From an uncultured Acetatifactor sp. (GTDB taxonomy: Bacteria; Bacillota; Clostridia; Lachnospirales; Lachnospiraceae): DNA of 37,661 nt. Each line of letters begins with the position of its first letter. The first letter of the stretch is position 1. Made by a program: the position numbers and the translations under genes. Below, piece by piece: positions 15,440 through 23,221 of the stretch. Location: NCBI GenBank assembly GCA_910584435.1, contig CAJUAP010000032.1, forward strand, positions 1,647 to 39,307. The letters run 5' to 3'. Below the pieces are notes generated by a model that made no database searches, was not told the DNA's origin, and saw nothing but the letters and a program-made list of their open reading frames with translations.

Positions 15440-17446
15440 ATGGAACAGACAGCTATCAGCCAAAAATATGGCAAAACCTACCACATGCCCCCGGAGATTA
15501 CCTATGACTGGGTGCAGAAAGAATCTATTGAGAAGCCCCCCGTCTGGTGCAGTGTGGATCTGCGGGACGGCAATCAGGCATTGATAGATCCCATGCCCCT
15601 GGAGGATAAACTGGAATTCTTCCGTCTCCTGGTGGAAATCGGTTTTAAGGAGATAGAAGTGGGATTTCCCGCATCCTCCGACACGGAATATAATTTTATC
15701 CGCGCCCTGATTGAACGGGACATGATACCGGATGATGTAACCATCCAGGTGCTCACCCAGGCCAGGGAACATATTATCCGCAAGACATTTGAAGCGGTGA
15801 AGGGCGCACCTCATGCGGTCGTACACCTCTATAATTCCACCTCCGTAGAACAGCGGGAACAGGTATTTAAAAAGGATAAAGACGCCATCCGACAGCTTGC
15901 CGTGGACGGCGCACTGTTATTAAAGCAGATGGCCGATGAAACGGAAGGAAACTTTACCTTCGAGTACAGCCCGGAAAGCTTTTCCCAGACGGAACCCGAA
16001 TACGCCCTGGAAGTCTGTAATGCGGTGCTGGATGTATGGCAGCCCGATGCCGGACACAAGGCTATCATTAACCTGCCGTCTACGGTGCAGGTAGCCATGC
16101 CCCATGTATTCGCCTGCCAGATAGAATATATGCATAAGCATTTGAAATACCGAGACAATGTAATTCTCAGCGTACATCCCCACAACGACCGGGGCTGTGG
16201 TGTCAGCGATGCGGAGTTCGGCATCCTGGCAGGGGCGGACAGGGTGGAAGGCACTCTCTTCGGCAACGGGGAGCGCACCGGCAATGTGGACCTTGTGACC
16301 GTTGCATTAAACATGATGAGCCATGGCGTGGACAGCGGCCTGGATTTCTCCCATATTATGAAAATCCGTCAGGAATATGAGCGCTTTACCGGCATGAAGG
16401 TACATGAAAGAGTTCCCTATGCAGGAGATTTGGTATTTACCGCCTTTTCCGGTTCTCATCAGGATGCCATCAGCAAGGGCATGACCTGGCGGAACGAAGG
16501 GAAAAGCGGCGCCCGCTGGGATGTCCCCTACCTGCCCATCGACCCTGAAGATGTGGGACGGGAATATGAATCCGATGTCATCCGCATCAACAGCGTATCC
16601 GGAAAGGGCGGCGTGGCCTTTGTGCTGAAACAACAGTTCGGTTTCTCACTGCCTGCAGCCATGAGGGAAGAAGTGGGGTATCTGGTGAAAGGCGTCTCGG
16701 ACAGAAGGCATCAGGAACTGCATCCTTCGGAGATACTTGACATATTTAAGGAAAACTATATTACGCCCCGGAAAGTGTTCGACATTCCGGAGTGCCATTT
16801 CAAGCAGGAGAAAGGAATCCAGGCGGAAGTGACCATAGTTCAGAATGGCGAAAAACGTGTGATAAAGGCCGGAGGAAACGGGCGCTTAGACGCTGTCAGC
16901 AATGCCATCAAGACCCTGTTCGGCATCAGCTATCAGCTGGCAGTCTATGAAGAACACGCCATCTCCAAAGGCTCCAGCGCCAAAGCAGCCGCCTATGTAG
17001 CAGTCATCTGTGACGGCAGATATTACTGGGGTGTGGGAGTGGATGAAGATATTATCAAGGCATCCATTGCCGCTCTGACCTCCTCCGCCAACAAGCTTGC
17101 GACAGAACAGCATATCACAGAGGGCAGAGAAGAACGCATTGTGGAAATCATCAGCTTTATCAAGAACGATTACGAGAATGTAACCCTTGATACCCTATCG
17201 GAGGCATTCCATCTCTCCACCCCCTACCTTTCCAAATATATCAGGGAAAAGTCGGGATTGACCTTCCAGGAATTAGTGCGGAAAGAGCGCATGAGAAAAG
17301 CCCGCGCCCTGCTGAGGGAAACCAACCAGACCATAGAGACAATTGCAGCGGAAGTAGGCTATGAAAATGTAGAGCATTTTAACCGCCTGTTCAAGAAGAA
17401 TTACGGAATTACCCCGGTGCAGTACCGAAGGCAGGAATCCAATTAA
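15440..17446 (+). CDS. leuA: 2-isopropylmalate synthase fused to AraC-type DNA-binding domain
   Basis: A 668-aa protein that should condense acetyl-CoA with 2-oxoisovalerate, the first step of leucine synthesis. Residues 30-400 are the DRE-TIM barrel: LRDGNQAL (41-48), metal-binding HPHND (H246, H248) and GNGERTGN (275-282). Residues about 455-555 match the LeuA dimerisation/leucine-feedback domain (GGNGRLDAVSNAI, then SSAKAAAYVAV). Residues 562-664 are a full AraC-type domain with two helix-turn-helix units (LDTLSEAFHLSTPYLSKYI and ETIAAEVGYENVEHFNRLF). The C-terminal domain follows the LeuA domain with almost no linker. All are in one unbroken frame. The ATG at 15440 follows AGAGGA; upstream in-frame codons are AT-rich leader. 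A strong terminator ends the gene, which is monocistronic here. Confidence 0.95.
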   Translation: MEQTAISQKYGKTYHMPPEITYDWVQKESIEKPPVWCSVDLRDGNQALIDPMPLEDKLEFFRLLVEIGFKEIEVGFPASSDTEYNFIRALIERDMIPDDVTIQVLTQAREHIIRKTFEAVKGAPHAVVHLYNSTSVEQREQVFKKDKDAIRQLAVDGALLLKQMADETEGNFTFEYSPESFSQTEPEYALEVCNAVLDVWQPDAGHKAIINLPSTVQVAMPHVFACQIEYMHKHLKYRDNVILSVHPHNDRGCGVSDAEFGILAGADRVEGTLFGNGERTGNVDLVTVALNMMSHGVDSGLDFSHIMKIRQEYERFTGMKVHERVPYAGDLVFTAFSGSHQDAISKGMTWRNEGKSGARWDVPYLPIDPEDVGREYESDVIRINSVSGKGGVAFVLKQQFGFSLPAAMREEVGYLVKGVSDRRHQELHPSEILDIFKENYITPRKVFDIPECHFKQEKGIQAEVTIVQNGEKRVIKAGGNGRLDAVSNAIKTLFGISYQLAVYEEHAISKGSSAKAAAYVAVICDGRYYWGVGVDEDIIKASIAALTSSANKLATEQHITEGREERIVEIISFIKNDYENVTLDTLSEAFHLSTPYLSKYIREKSGLTFQELVRKERMRKARALLRETNQTIETIAAEVGYENVEHFNRLFKKNYGITPVQYRRQESN

Positions 17447-17455
17447 GCCCACAGT

Positions 17456-17500
17456 ATCAGCCTCCTTTAACAATAAGGAGGCTGATGAAGTTTATTTTAT
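17456..17500 (+). terminator. Intrinsic terminator of leuA
   Basis: ATCAGCCTCCTT (17456-17467) and AAGGAGGCTGAT (17475-17486) form a perfect 12-bp stem with a 7-nt loop, followed by GAAG and TTTATTTTAT. It sits 10 nt after the leuA stop. Confidence 0.85.
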
Positions 17501-17518
17501 AAAAAGAGGATGTTTAAT

Positions 17519-17815
17519 CTATACAATTGTCAGAATATCCGAGAATCCTGTCACCTCGAAAATCTCCATAATGGTATCATTTACATTTGCCACTGTCATT
17601 TTTCCTTTTTTATTCATGGCTTTCTGGGCCCCCAGCAGCACTCTCAGCCCTGCAGACGACAAATATTCTAATTCCGTCATATCAATGTTCAGCTCTTCGA
17701 TTTCATTCATATGCTCTTTCAACGCCGCCTCTAACTCCGGTGCCGTATTCGTATCCATTCTGCCTTCCAACGCCACATTTAGTTTTTTACCGTTTAATGT
17801 CTTTGTAATTTTCAT
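17519..17815 (-). CDS. STAS-domain anti-sigma factor antagonist
   Basis: A 98-aa SpoIIAA/RsbV-like protein. ELEYLSSAGLRVLL places the usual phosphorylated serine at Ser53/Ser54. In such systems the unphosphorylated form binds the anti-sigma kinase and frees a sigma factor. The ATG at 17815 has GGAGG 5 nt upstream; an ATG four codons earlier has none. It is the last gene of the module, separated from the anti-sigma kinase by 16-bp tandem repeats. Sequence layout is nearly the same as the second STAS protein at 19987-20286, so the two are probably paralogues. Confidence 0.93.
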   Translation of the reverse strand: MKITKTLNGKKLNVALEGRMDTNTAPELEAALKEHMNEIEELNIDMTELEYLSSAGLRVLLGAQKAMNKKGKMTVANVNDTIMEIFEVTGFSDILTIV

Positions 17816-17864
17816 AGAAACCTCCATATAGTTTTTTGTTATCTTAGTTTTTCACCCTTGGAAA

Positions 17865-17944
17865 ATCTTCATTTCGTGACACCTTCATTCCATGAAGTCT
17901 TCATTCTGTGGATTCTTCATCCTGTAAAATCTTCATTCCGTGAT
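17865..17944. repeat. Five tandem 16-bp repeats
   Basis: Five contiguous degenerate units of exactly 16 bp start at 17865, 17881, 17897, 17913 and 17929, with plus-strand core TCTTCATTCCGTGA. On the minus strand each reads roughly NTYACRGAATGAAGAN. The last unit covers the final codons and stop of the anti-sigma kinase gene, and the rest fill most of the spacer before the downstream STAS gene. Confidence 0.85.
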
Positions 17945-18346
17945 ATGCTTTTTAATCCTCAAAATGTTCTGTCCCTTCTGATACTCATAGGATATTTCAT
18001 CCATGCTCTTCTTCACCATATAAATTCCCAGACCGCCGATCTGTCTCTCATCTGCCGAAAGCGAGATATCCGGATCCGCGCTTGCCAGGGGATCATAGGG
18101 TGCGCCATTGTCAATAAAGGTAATAATCACAGCCAAAGGCTCCTCTACCACCTCCACCCTCACAGTAGCCACCCCTACCTCCGGATGATATGCATAATAT
18201 GCAATATTGCTGAAAAGCTCATCAATGGCCACATCTATCTGCATCTGCGCTCTCATAGGGCAGTCCAGCATCTCCAACTGCTCATCCACGAATTCCGTGA
18301 CCGTCTGAATATTTTCCACCACCGCTTTTACTGTTAATTCTCTCAT
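17933..18346 (-). CDS. HATPase anti-sigma kinase (SpoIIAB/RsbW-like)
   Basis: A 137-aa protein with the GHKL ATPase fold. The N box is IDELFSNIAYY (E43, N47), the G1 box is FIDNGAPYDP (D79-G81), and GGLGIYMVKK at 104-113 is the G2 region. Members phosphorylate STAS antagonists on serine and bind sigma factors. Its ATG overlaps the stop of the upstream phosphatase gene by four bases (ATGA), so the two are translationally coupled. Final codons fall in the first of five 16-bp repeats. The cognate sigma factor is not in the window. Confidence 0.93.
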   Translation of the reverse strand: MRELTVKAVVENIQTVTEFVDEQLEMLDCPMRAQMQIDVAIDELFSNIAYYAYHPEVGVATVRVEVVEEPLAVIITFIDNGAPYDPLASADPDISLSADERQIGGLGIYMVKKSMDEISYEYQKGQNILRIKKHITE

Positions 18347-19872
18347 TCTTGTCCCCCATTCCGCATACGCCCTGTATCAGAAGCCTCTGCCAAATCCCCT
18401 GCTTCCTCCGCCGCCGAAGGCTTTCCATCCAAAACAGCCGATCTCCGCCCCCTGTATTCCATGCATATCATAGTGATATCGTCAAACTGGGGTGCGCTTC
18501 CTACAAACTTATCGATATCCTGCTTCACCGCAGGAAGAATGTCACTGGGCGCTTTCCTGCTGTTTTCTCCAAGAATATTCCGCAGCCGCTCCATGCCATA
18601 GAGCTCGTTCTTCCCATTGGTGGCCTCGGTGACGCCGTCCGTATATTGGAACAGCTTATCCCCCGGCTCCAGCATCAGGCTCCCCCCGCGATACCGCATA
18701 TCCTCCATGCCGGCAAGAACAAACCCCGGCACCAGTTTATAGCTCTCAAATTTTCCCCCCTTCCGGCAGATGAACGGCATTTCATGTCCCGCATTGACAA
18801 ACTTCAATTCTCCCGTATTCAGATCCAGAACCCCCTCGAAAGCAGTAATAAACATTCCCTCGCTGTTGGCTTCACACAGAAGATTATTGACCCTGGAAAA
18901 CACCTGCCCCAGATCCTGCCCCGGCTGTGTGTGATCCTTAATCAATGTCTTACCGATTACCATGAACAGAGCCGCAGGAACTCCCTTGCCGGAAACGTCT
19001 GCAACCACCATGGCCAGGTGCGATTCATCCACCATGAAGAAATCATAGAAATCTCCCCCCACCTCCTTTGCCGGGTTCATATCCGCATAAATGTCAAATT
19101 CTTCCCTCTCCGGGAATGCCGGAAAGATACAGGGAAGCATGGACTGCTGGATATTCGTTGCCACATTCAGCTCCGCGGCATTCTTCATAGCCGCCGCACT
19201 CTGGTTGATGGAATAGAATATCATCCAGAACTCTACGAGAAATATGATACAGACCGTTAAATACAGCGGGAAAAACCAGCTATGCGCCGGCGTGATTCCG
19301 TTGCTGTTGGAAAACAGATTGATGACATAAAAGCCCAGCACTGAGACCAGCAGCGCCGGAATAAACAGAATCATATTTCCTTCCACTGACTCAATGGTAT
19401 TATGCACGTATTTCTTCAGAAACCGGGCATAAAGCACTGTAATCAGAACATAGACCACCAGCTTGATTGCGATAAAAAACAAAATATTGGGCGTCTCATA
19501 GGGTCCTTCCCTGATCAGCCCCAGTTTCGGTGCAAGCAGGGAATCTGTGGTTCCGCACAGCATAAAAGTGGATACATTTCCTATCAGACAGCCCATCAGT
19601 GCAATCACGAGCTTCTCAGACCAGGTGCCCTTGTATAAAATCTGGCTTACAATACACACCATGACGGACAGACCCAGAATCCCCACCGCATCATTATACA
19701 GATTCATCCAATAACTGAAAAATGCAATACCATAAGCCGCTACTGCCGCCGCGGTCCAAACCGCCGCCCTGACAGTACCCTTATATTTGGGGGCAAGCGT
19801 TATTCCTGCCAATACTGCCGCAAAAGCCGAAGCCAGAAAAACGGCAAAACTCCATAAGGCAACCGTAATCAT
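18343..19872 (-). CDS. Membrane PP2C phosphatase (SpoIIE/RsbU type)
   Basis: A 509-aa protein with about seven N-terminal membrane helices (residues 1-225) and a cytosolic PPM/PP2C phosphatase domain (about 240-480). The latter shows KEVGGDFYDFF (269-279), ADVSGKGVPAALFM (291-304), YTDGVTEATN and FDDITMICM, including the metal-binding aspartates. It should dephosphorylate one or both STAS antagonists in response to a membrane signal. The C-terminal 30 residues are a low-complexity Ala/Glu/Asp tail. Upstream lies a 34-bp solo repeat at 19897. GGGAG lies near the ATG. The signal sensed is unknown. Confidence 0.93.
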   Translation of the reverse strand: MITVALWSFAVFLASAFAAVLAGITLAPKYKGTVRAAVWTAAAVAAYGIAFFSYWMNLYNDAVGILGLSVMVCIVSQILYKGTWSEKLVIALMGCLIGNVSTFMLCGTTDSLLAPKLGLIREGPYETPNILFFIAIKLVVYVLITVLYARFLKKYVHNTIESVEGNMILFIPALLVSVLGFYVINLFSNSNGITPAHSWFFPLYLTVCIIFLVEFWMIFYSINQSAAAMKNAAELNVATNIQQSMLPCIFPAFPEREEFDIYADMNPAKEVGGDFYDFFMVDESHLAMVVADVSGKGVPAALFMVIGKTLIKDHTQPGQDLGQVFSRVNNLLCEANSEGMFITAFEGVLDLNTGELKFVNAGHEMPFICRKGGKFESYKLVPGFVLAGMEDMRYRGGSLMLEPGDKLFQYTDGVTEATNGKNELYGMERLRNILGENSRKAPSDILPAVKQDIDKFVGSAPQFDDITMICMEYRGRRSAVLDGKPSAAEEAGDLAEASDTGRMRNGGQE

Positions 19873-19896
19873 TACTCTTTACTCCCTTTCTCATCC

Positions 19897-19930
19897 TATA
19901 CTGCACACCGATTAAATTTACAGTATAACC
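19897..19930. repeat. Solo copy of a 34-bp palindromic repeat
   Basis: TATACTG (19897-19903) and CAGTATA (19921-19927) are a perfect 7-bp inverted repeat. The 34-bp stretch matches 27506-27539 at 31 of 34 positions. Both copies lie just upstream of minus-strand genes. No second arm is seen here. Confidence 0.75.
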
Positions 19931-19986
19931 AACCGCTCCAATGCTCATTTCCGGCCTTGCCGCCCCGTACACCGGTTCCATAATCC

Positions 19987-20286
19987 TTATTCAATATGAA
20001 GCATTCCTGAGAAACCTGTCATGTCGAACACTTCCATAATGGACTGCTTCACATGAACCAGCTTCATCTCCCTGCCCTGGGCATTGCATTTCTTCTGAAG
20101 CATCAATAACACCCGCAGCCCTGCAGAACTCACAAAGGATACCTTGTCAAAATCCAGGGTAAGATTCTCATATTCATCCGCCATGGGAAGCAATGCCTCC
20201 TGCGCCTCCGGAGCCGTCATCGTATCAATTCTCCCTTCCAGGAACAGCACCACTCCCTCTCCCTGCTTCATTAGTTTTACCGTCAT
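19987..20286 (-). CDS. STAS-domain anti-sigma factor antagonist (first of module)
   Basis: A 99-aa SpoIIAA-like protein with FVSSAGLRVLL (Ser53/Ser54). The ATG at 20286 has AGGGAGG 7 nt upstream; the ATG at 20292 is too close to it and an in-frame ATG at 20403 would force translation through hairpin DNA. It precedes the phosphatase gene by about 114 nt. Having one STAS protein at each end of the module raises the possibility that one is a substrate of the kinase and the other acts as an upstream regulator. Confidence 0.9.
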   Translation of the reverse strand: MTVKLMKQGEGVVLFLEGRIDTMTAPEAQEALLPMADEYENLTLDFDKVSFVSSAGLRVLLMLQKKCNAQGREMKLVHVKQSIMEVFDMTGFSGMLHIE

Positions 20287-20329
20287 TCTCATACCTCCCT
20301 GTTCATCATCCGGGTTCGTTATGTTACAA

Positions 20330-20410
20330 ACAATAGAATCCACGCTTCGCGAGTCTTCTATTGTCATGAACAAATTCCTGCTGCCGCAATGCTGTTCATG
20401 CACTGCGGCA
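20330..20410. promoter_or_regulatory. Leader with three inverted repeats, two interleaved
   Basis: In the 200-nt spacer before the first STAS gene are ACAATAGAA/TTCTATTGT (20330-20338 and 20356-20364), CATGAAC/GTTCATG (20365-20371 and 20394-20400) and TGCCGCA/TGCGGCA (20382-20388 and 20404-20410). The last two interleave, so they can only form one at a time or as a pseudoknot. No terminator U tract follows. No clear promoter was seen. Confidence 0.55.
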
Positions 20411-20486
20411 CCCGGTTATTCTATGCTGCCTCGTTCCGCCGTCTCCGCCCTGACATTCATTTCCATAAGCCAGAACCCCGCTTTCC

Positions 20487-23054
20487 TCAATGCCCCCTGG
20501 AATGTCCTTTGGACGGCTTGGAGGGTGCCTGTTTCTGCTGCGCCGCCTCGCGCTCCTTCGCTCTTTCTTTTTTAGCTTTCTCAGCCAGGTTTTCATTTAC
20601 CACTTCCTGAAGCTTCTCTCTCTTTTGCTCCTTCTTTTGATTATGCTTGACATCAATGGAAAATGTTGCCCCGAACTTTTTGTTTTTCTCATCTATACTC
20701 ACTTCCATCTTTATAGCTTTGCCCAATTCTCCGCTTATGGCCTTTTTTGCCAATGCCGCTCTGTACCCCGGCTTTTCTCCCGCCTTTTTGCAGAATTCCT
20801 CCAGACCGGTAACTCTCGCTACCACAATGGAAGTCATTGCCATCTCATAAAGATTGCACAATCCCAGTTGGGGCTTCCCGGGGTTGGCCGCTCTTTTCTC
20901 CGCCATACTGTTCTTTACCGATTCCCATACTGCAAGATCATGCATATTATTAGATATGCTCTCCTCTTTCCCAAAGTTTACTCTGGCACTCAAAGCTTTT
21001 TTGGCATATTGGAAATAATACGGAAGTCCTCCGCCCATGTCAGAAAACTCCTTTAAGACTTCTTTTCCCTTGCCGGGACTTTCCTTCTCCCCAATACTTA
21101 TTATCTCCTCCTTTACAGCATGACGTTTATTGTATTCCTGCCTTATATCCATCATGGTAGAGGCCGCCCGCATGAAAACGATGCCCTTCTCGGAAAAGAG
21201 TTCCTTTTCATTGGTATAATCTATACTGGATGCAAGCCTTTCCATTTCTTTTACCAGAGCCCTTCCGCCATGTAAGAACGCTTCCGCCTCCCACTTCACG
21301 TCCCCGGCCTTCATTTTATCCACAACCTCTTTTCCAATTTCATTACGCTCTTTCACCAGCTTATCGGGATCCAGCACATCTTCCGCAGAATATCCCCTGT
21401 CCAGCATGGTACAGATTGCCAGAGATGTCATGATGGAACGCGTGGCGCTGAAACCTCCCGGAAGTTTTTCGGGCAGCGGACCGTTTTCTTTCATCCATCC
21501 CCCGAAGAATACTTCCTTCATCCTGTCTTCGGAGGTACTATCCACCTCCAGTTTATTTAATGTATTACGAAGCTGAACCCGTTCCCTGGCCTCCATGGTC
21601 TGCTGGTAATCCACCGCCTTGGCTGCCTTGGTTTGATAACGGCCATGCCTTGCAAAATGTCTCTCCCAGGCATTTAAGGTCACTTTCTCCAAAGGCGACG
21701 GCTCATATCCTGTCTTGGTAATGCCCACCGGTTCCCTGGGAATCTTTCCATACCTGTCAGGCACAAAAGCCTCCACACGCTGCCCGGCCATAAGACCTGC
21801 GGATACAATATTTCCCGTCATCTGATTCAGGTTCTGCTTATACCATGTACTCTCGTCCGTTTTCGCATCGATGGAACCGTCCTTGATGCCCTGCCGGAAT
21901 TTCTCTTCCATGATTTCTCTTACGGTTTTCCCGCCTACAATAATCAGGTCTCCACGGTTGATGCGTCCGTGGGTGGTGCTCTCCGCCTGGGCAAACAAAG
22001 GGGAAATCTGTCTGTCCGCAGTAGCCCCCGCATACTTTTCCATGGATGCCTCCGCCACTTCTATGCTGGGGGCGTCTTTGGGGATTCTCCGGCGGCTCTT
22101 GCCCCAATACTCAGGATTGGCAAAATACTTCTGTTCCATCTTGCTTGAAAAATCCGCAAATTCCACATGGATGGTCTGCGGAACCTTCGCTGGGGACTTC
22201 CTCTCGGCTTCCAGCTCCGGGGTCAGGGGGATTTTCAAACCTTCCACCAGCTTCCTCTCTTCCTGACCGGGCACCCGGTCCGTCAGCCCTACAGCATATT
22301 CCATCACATTCAGAAGCTGGTCAAATCTCTGTATGCCTATGCCTTCCTCCCTGAGTTCCCTGGCCGCATCCAGGAACCAGTCGGAATCCTCCTGTACAAA
22401 AGCCCGTTTCGCAGCCCTTGTATTCACCTGAATCCTTTGGCATTCATAGGCTACTCTTTCCCAAGTGGCGCCGATTCCGCTGGAGGGCTTATCATACTGC
22501 TCCAATAACTGCCTGGTATACGCCTGAACTGCTTCCGGACGGGTGGCCTGGGCTGCCTTAATCCTTTCCATGCGGTCCTTAAAGCCCATATCTACCTCCG
22601 AGTAACAGCCTGCAGGATCTACCGCCGGATATTTCTCTCCAACATCAGGTTCATCCGGGAAAACTCTCCCCCACCCGTCCAGTTCATTAGAAGCAGTTTG
22701 GAATGCCCTCGTTACCCTATGGTGCTGCCTGGAATATGCCAGAAACCTGTTATCCGAATCTATCCAGCCATGCCTGTTTCCTACGGTCGCCCGTCTTATT
22801 TTTTTGTTCCTCTCCAGCCTTTCTTCCTTTTCCTTTTGCGCTTTTGCTTCCTCCGGGCTGAGTTCCTTCTGTTCTTCCGCTTCCCTGGGCTTCCCTTCCT
22901 TTTCGATTCTGGCCTGTTCCCTGCGCCACTCTTCTATTTCGTCCAGATCCCTGATAAGCACCTCTTCTTCCACTGCTTTCTCTTTCAAATCCTCCAGCAT
23001 GCTCTTATCCAATTGATAATGATACTTTTCGTACTGCTCATATAAGGTTGGCAT
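20487..23054 (-). CDS. Large unknown protein, paralogue A of transfer operon
   Basis: An 855-aa soluble protein without recognised domains. The N-terminal 90 residues are Glu/Lys-rich and probably coiled coil; the middle holds a block shared with the next upstream gene (NIVSAGLMAGQRVEAFVP, then GYEPSPLEKVTLNAWERHFARHG); the last 45 residues are a Lys/Ala/Gln/Glu stretch ending KPSKGHSRGH. No signal peptide, membrane segment or nuclease motif. AGGAGG lies 6 nt before the ATG at 23054, whereas an in-frame start at 23210 would translate the leader hairpin. It is the last gene of the transfer operon. Basic tail and context suggest a secreted or DNA-processing partner, as inference only. Confidence 0.85.
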   Translation of the reverse strand: MPTLYEQYEKYHYQLDKSMLEDLKEKAVEEEVLIRDLDEIEEWRREQARIEKEGKPREAEEQKELSPEEAKAQKEKEERLERNKKIRRATVGNRHGWIDSDNRFLAYSRQHHRVTRAFQTASNELDGWGRVFPDEPDVGEKYPAVDPAGCYSEVDMGFKDRMERIKAAQATRPEAVQAYTRQLLEQYDKPSSGIGATWERVAYECQRIQVNTRAAKRAFVQEDSDWFLDAARELREEGIGIQRFDQLLNVMEYAVGLTDRVPGQEERKLVEGLKIPLTPELEAERKSPAKVPQTIHVEFADFSSKMEQKYFANPEYWGKSRRRIPKDAPSIEVAEASMEKYAGATADRQISPLFAQAESTTHGRINRGDLIIVGGKTVREIMEEKFRQGIKDGSIDAKTDESTWYKQNLNQMTGNIVSAGLMAGQRVEAFVPDRYGKIPREPVGITKTGYEPSPLEKVTLNAWERHFARHGRYQTKAAKAVDYQQTMEARERVQLRNTLNKLEVDSTSEDRMKEVFFGGWMKENGPLPEKLPGGFSATRSIMTSLAICTMLDRGYSAEDVLDPDKLVKERNEIGKEVVDKMKAGDVKWEAEAFLHGGRALVKEMERLASSIDYTNEKELFSEKGIVFMRAASTMMDIRQEYNKRHAVKEEIISIGEKESPGKGKEVLKEFSDMGGGLPYYFQYAKKALSARVNFGKEESISNNMHDLAVWESVKNSMAEKRAANPGKPQLGLCNLYEMAMTSIVVARVTGLEEFCKKAGEKPGYRAALAKKAISGELGKAIKMEVSIDEKNKKFGATFSIDVKHNQKKEQKREKLQEVVNENLAEKAKKERAKEREAAQQKQAPSKPSKGHSRGH

Positions 23055-23072
23055 AGTTTTCCTCCTATTTAA

Positions 23073-23220
23073 AGTTCCGTCTCTGCACTTCAGCGCCCAC
23101 TCAGGGAAGAAAAATTCATCTGCAAAGGGCGCAGCTGAATTTTTCTTCCGGGCGCTTCCGTTCCGAGACTGTTTATAAGTTACCTCTTGACTAGAGTTCC
23201 GTCTCTCCACTTCAGCGCCC
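23073..23220 (-). promoter_or_regulatory. Structured intercistronic element B
   Basis: Between the two paralogue genes, GTTCCGTCTCTNCACTTCAGCGCCC occurs twice as a direct repeat (about 23074-23098 and 23196-23220), flanking a long hairpin: on the minus strand GCGCCC-GGAAGAAAAATTCA pairs with TGAATTTTTCTTCC-ctgagt-GGGCGC, and GTCTC/GAGAC can close its base. AGCGCCC at 23150-23157 can also pair with the upstream GGGCGCT copy, so two folds exclude each other. The same layout recurs at 34063-34198. Confidence 0.8.
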
Positions 23221-23221
23221 G

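Noticed and set aside
15440..17446. Two separate genes (leuA and an AraC regulator) joined by a missed stop
   Set aside because: No stop, RBS or start codon separates them, and the junction is a continuous frame with about seven residues between domains.
17865..17944. CRISPR-like array
   Set aside because: Repeat units are contiguous 16-mers without spacers.
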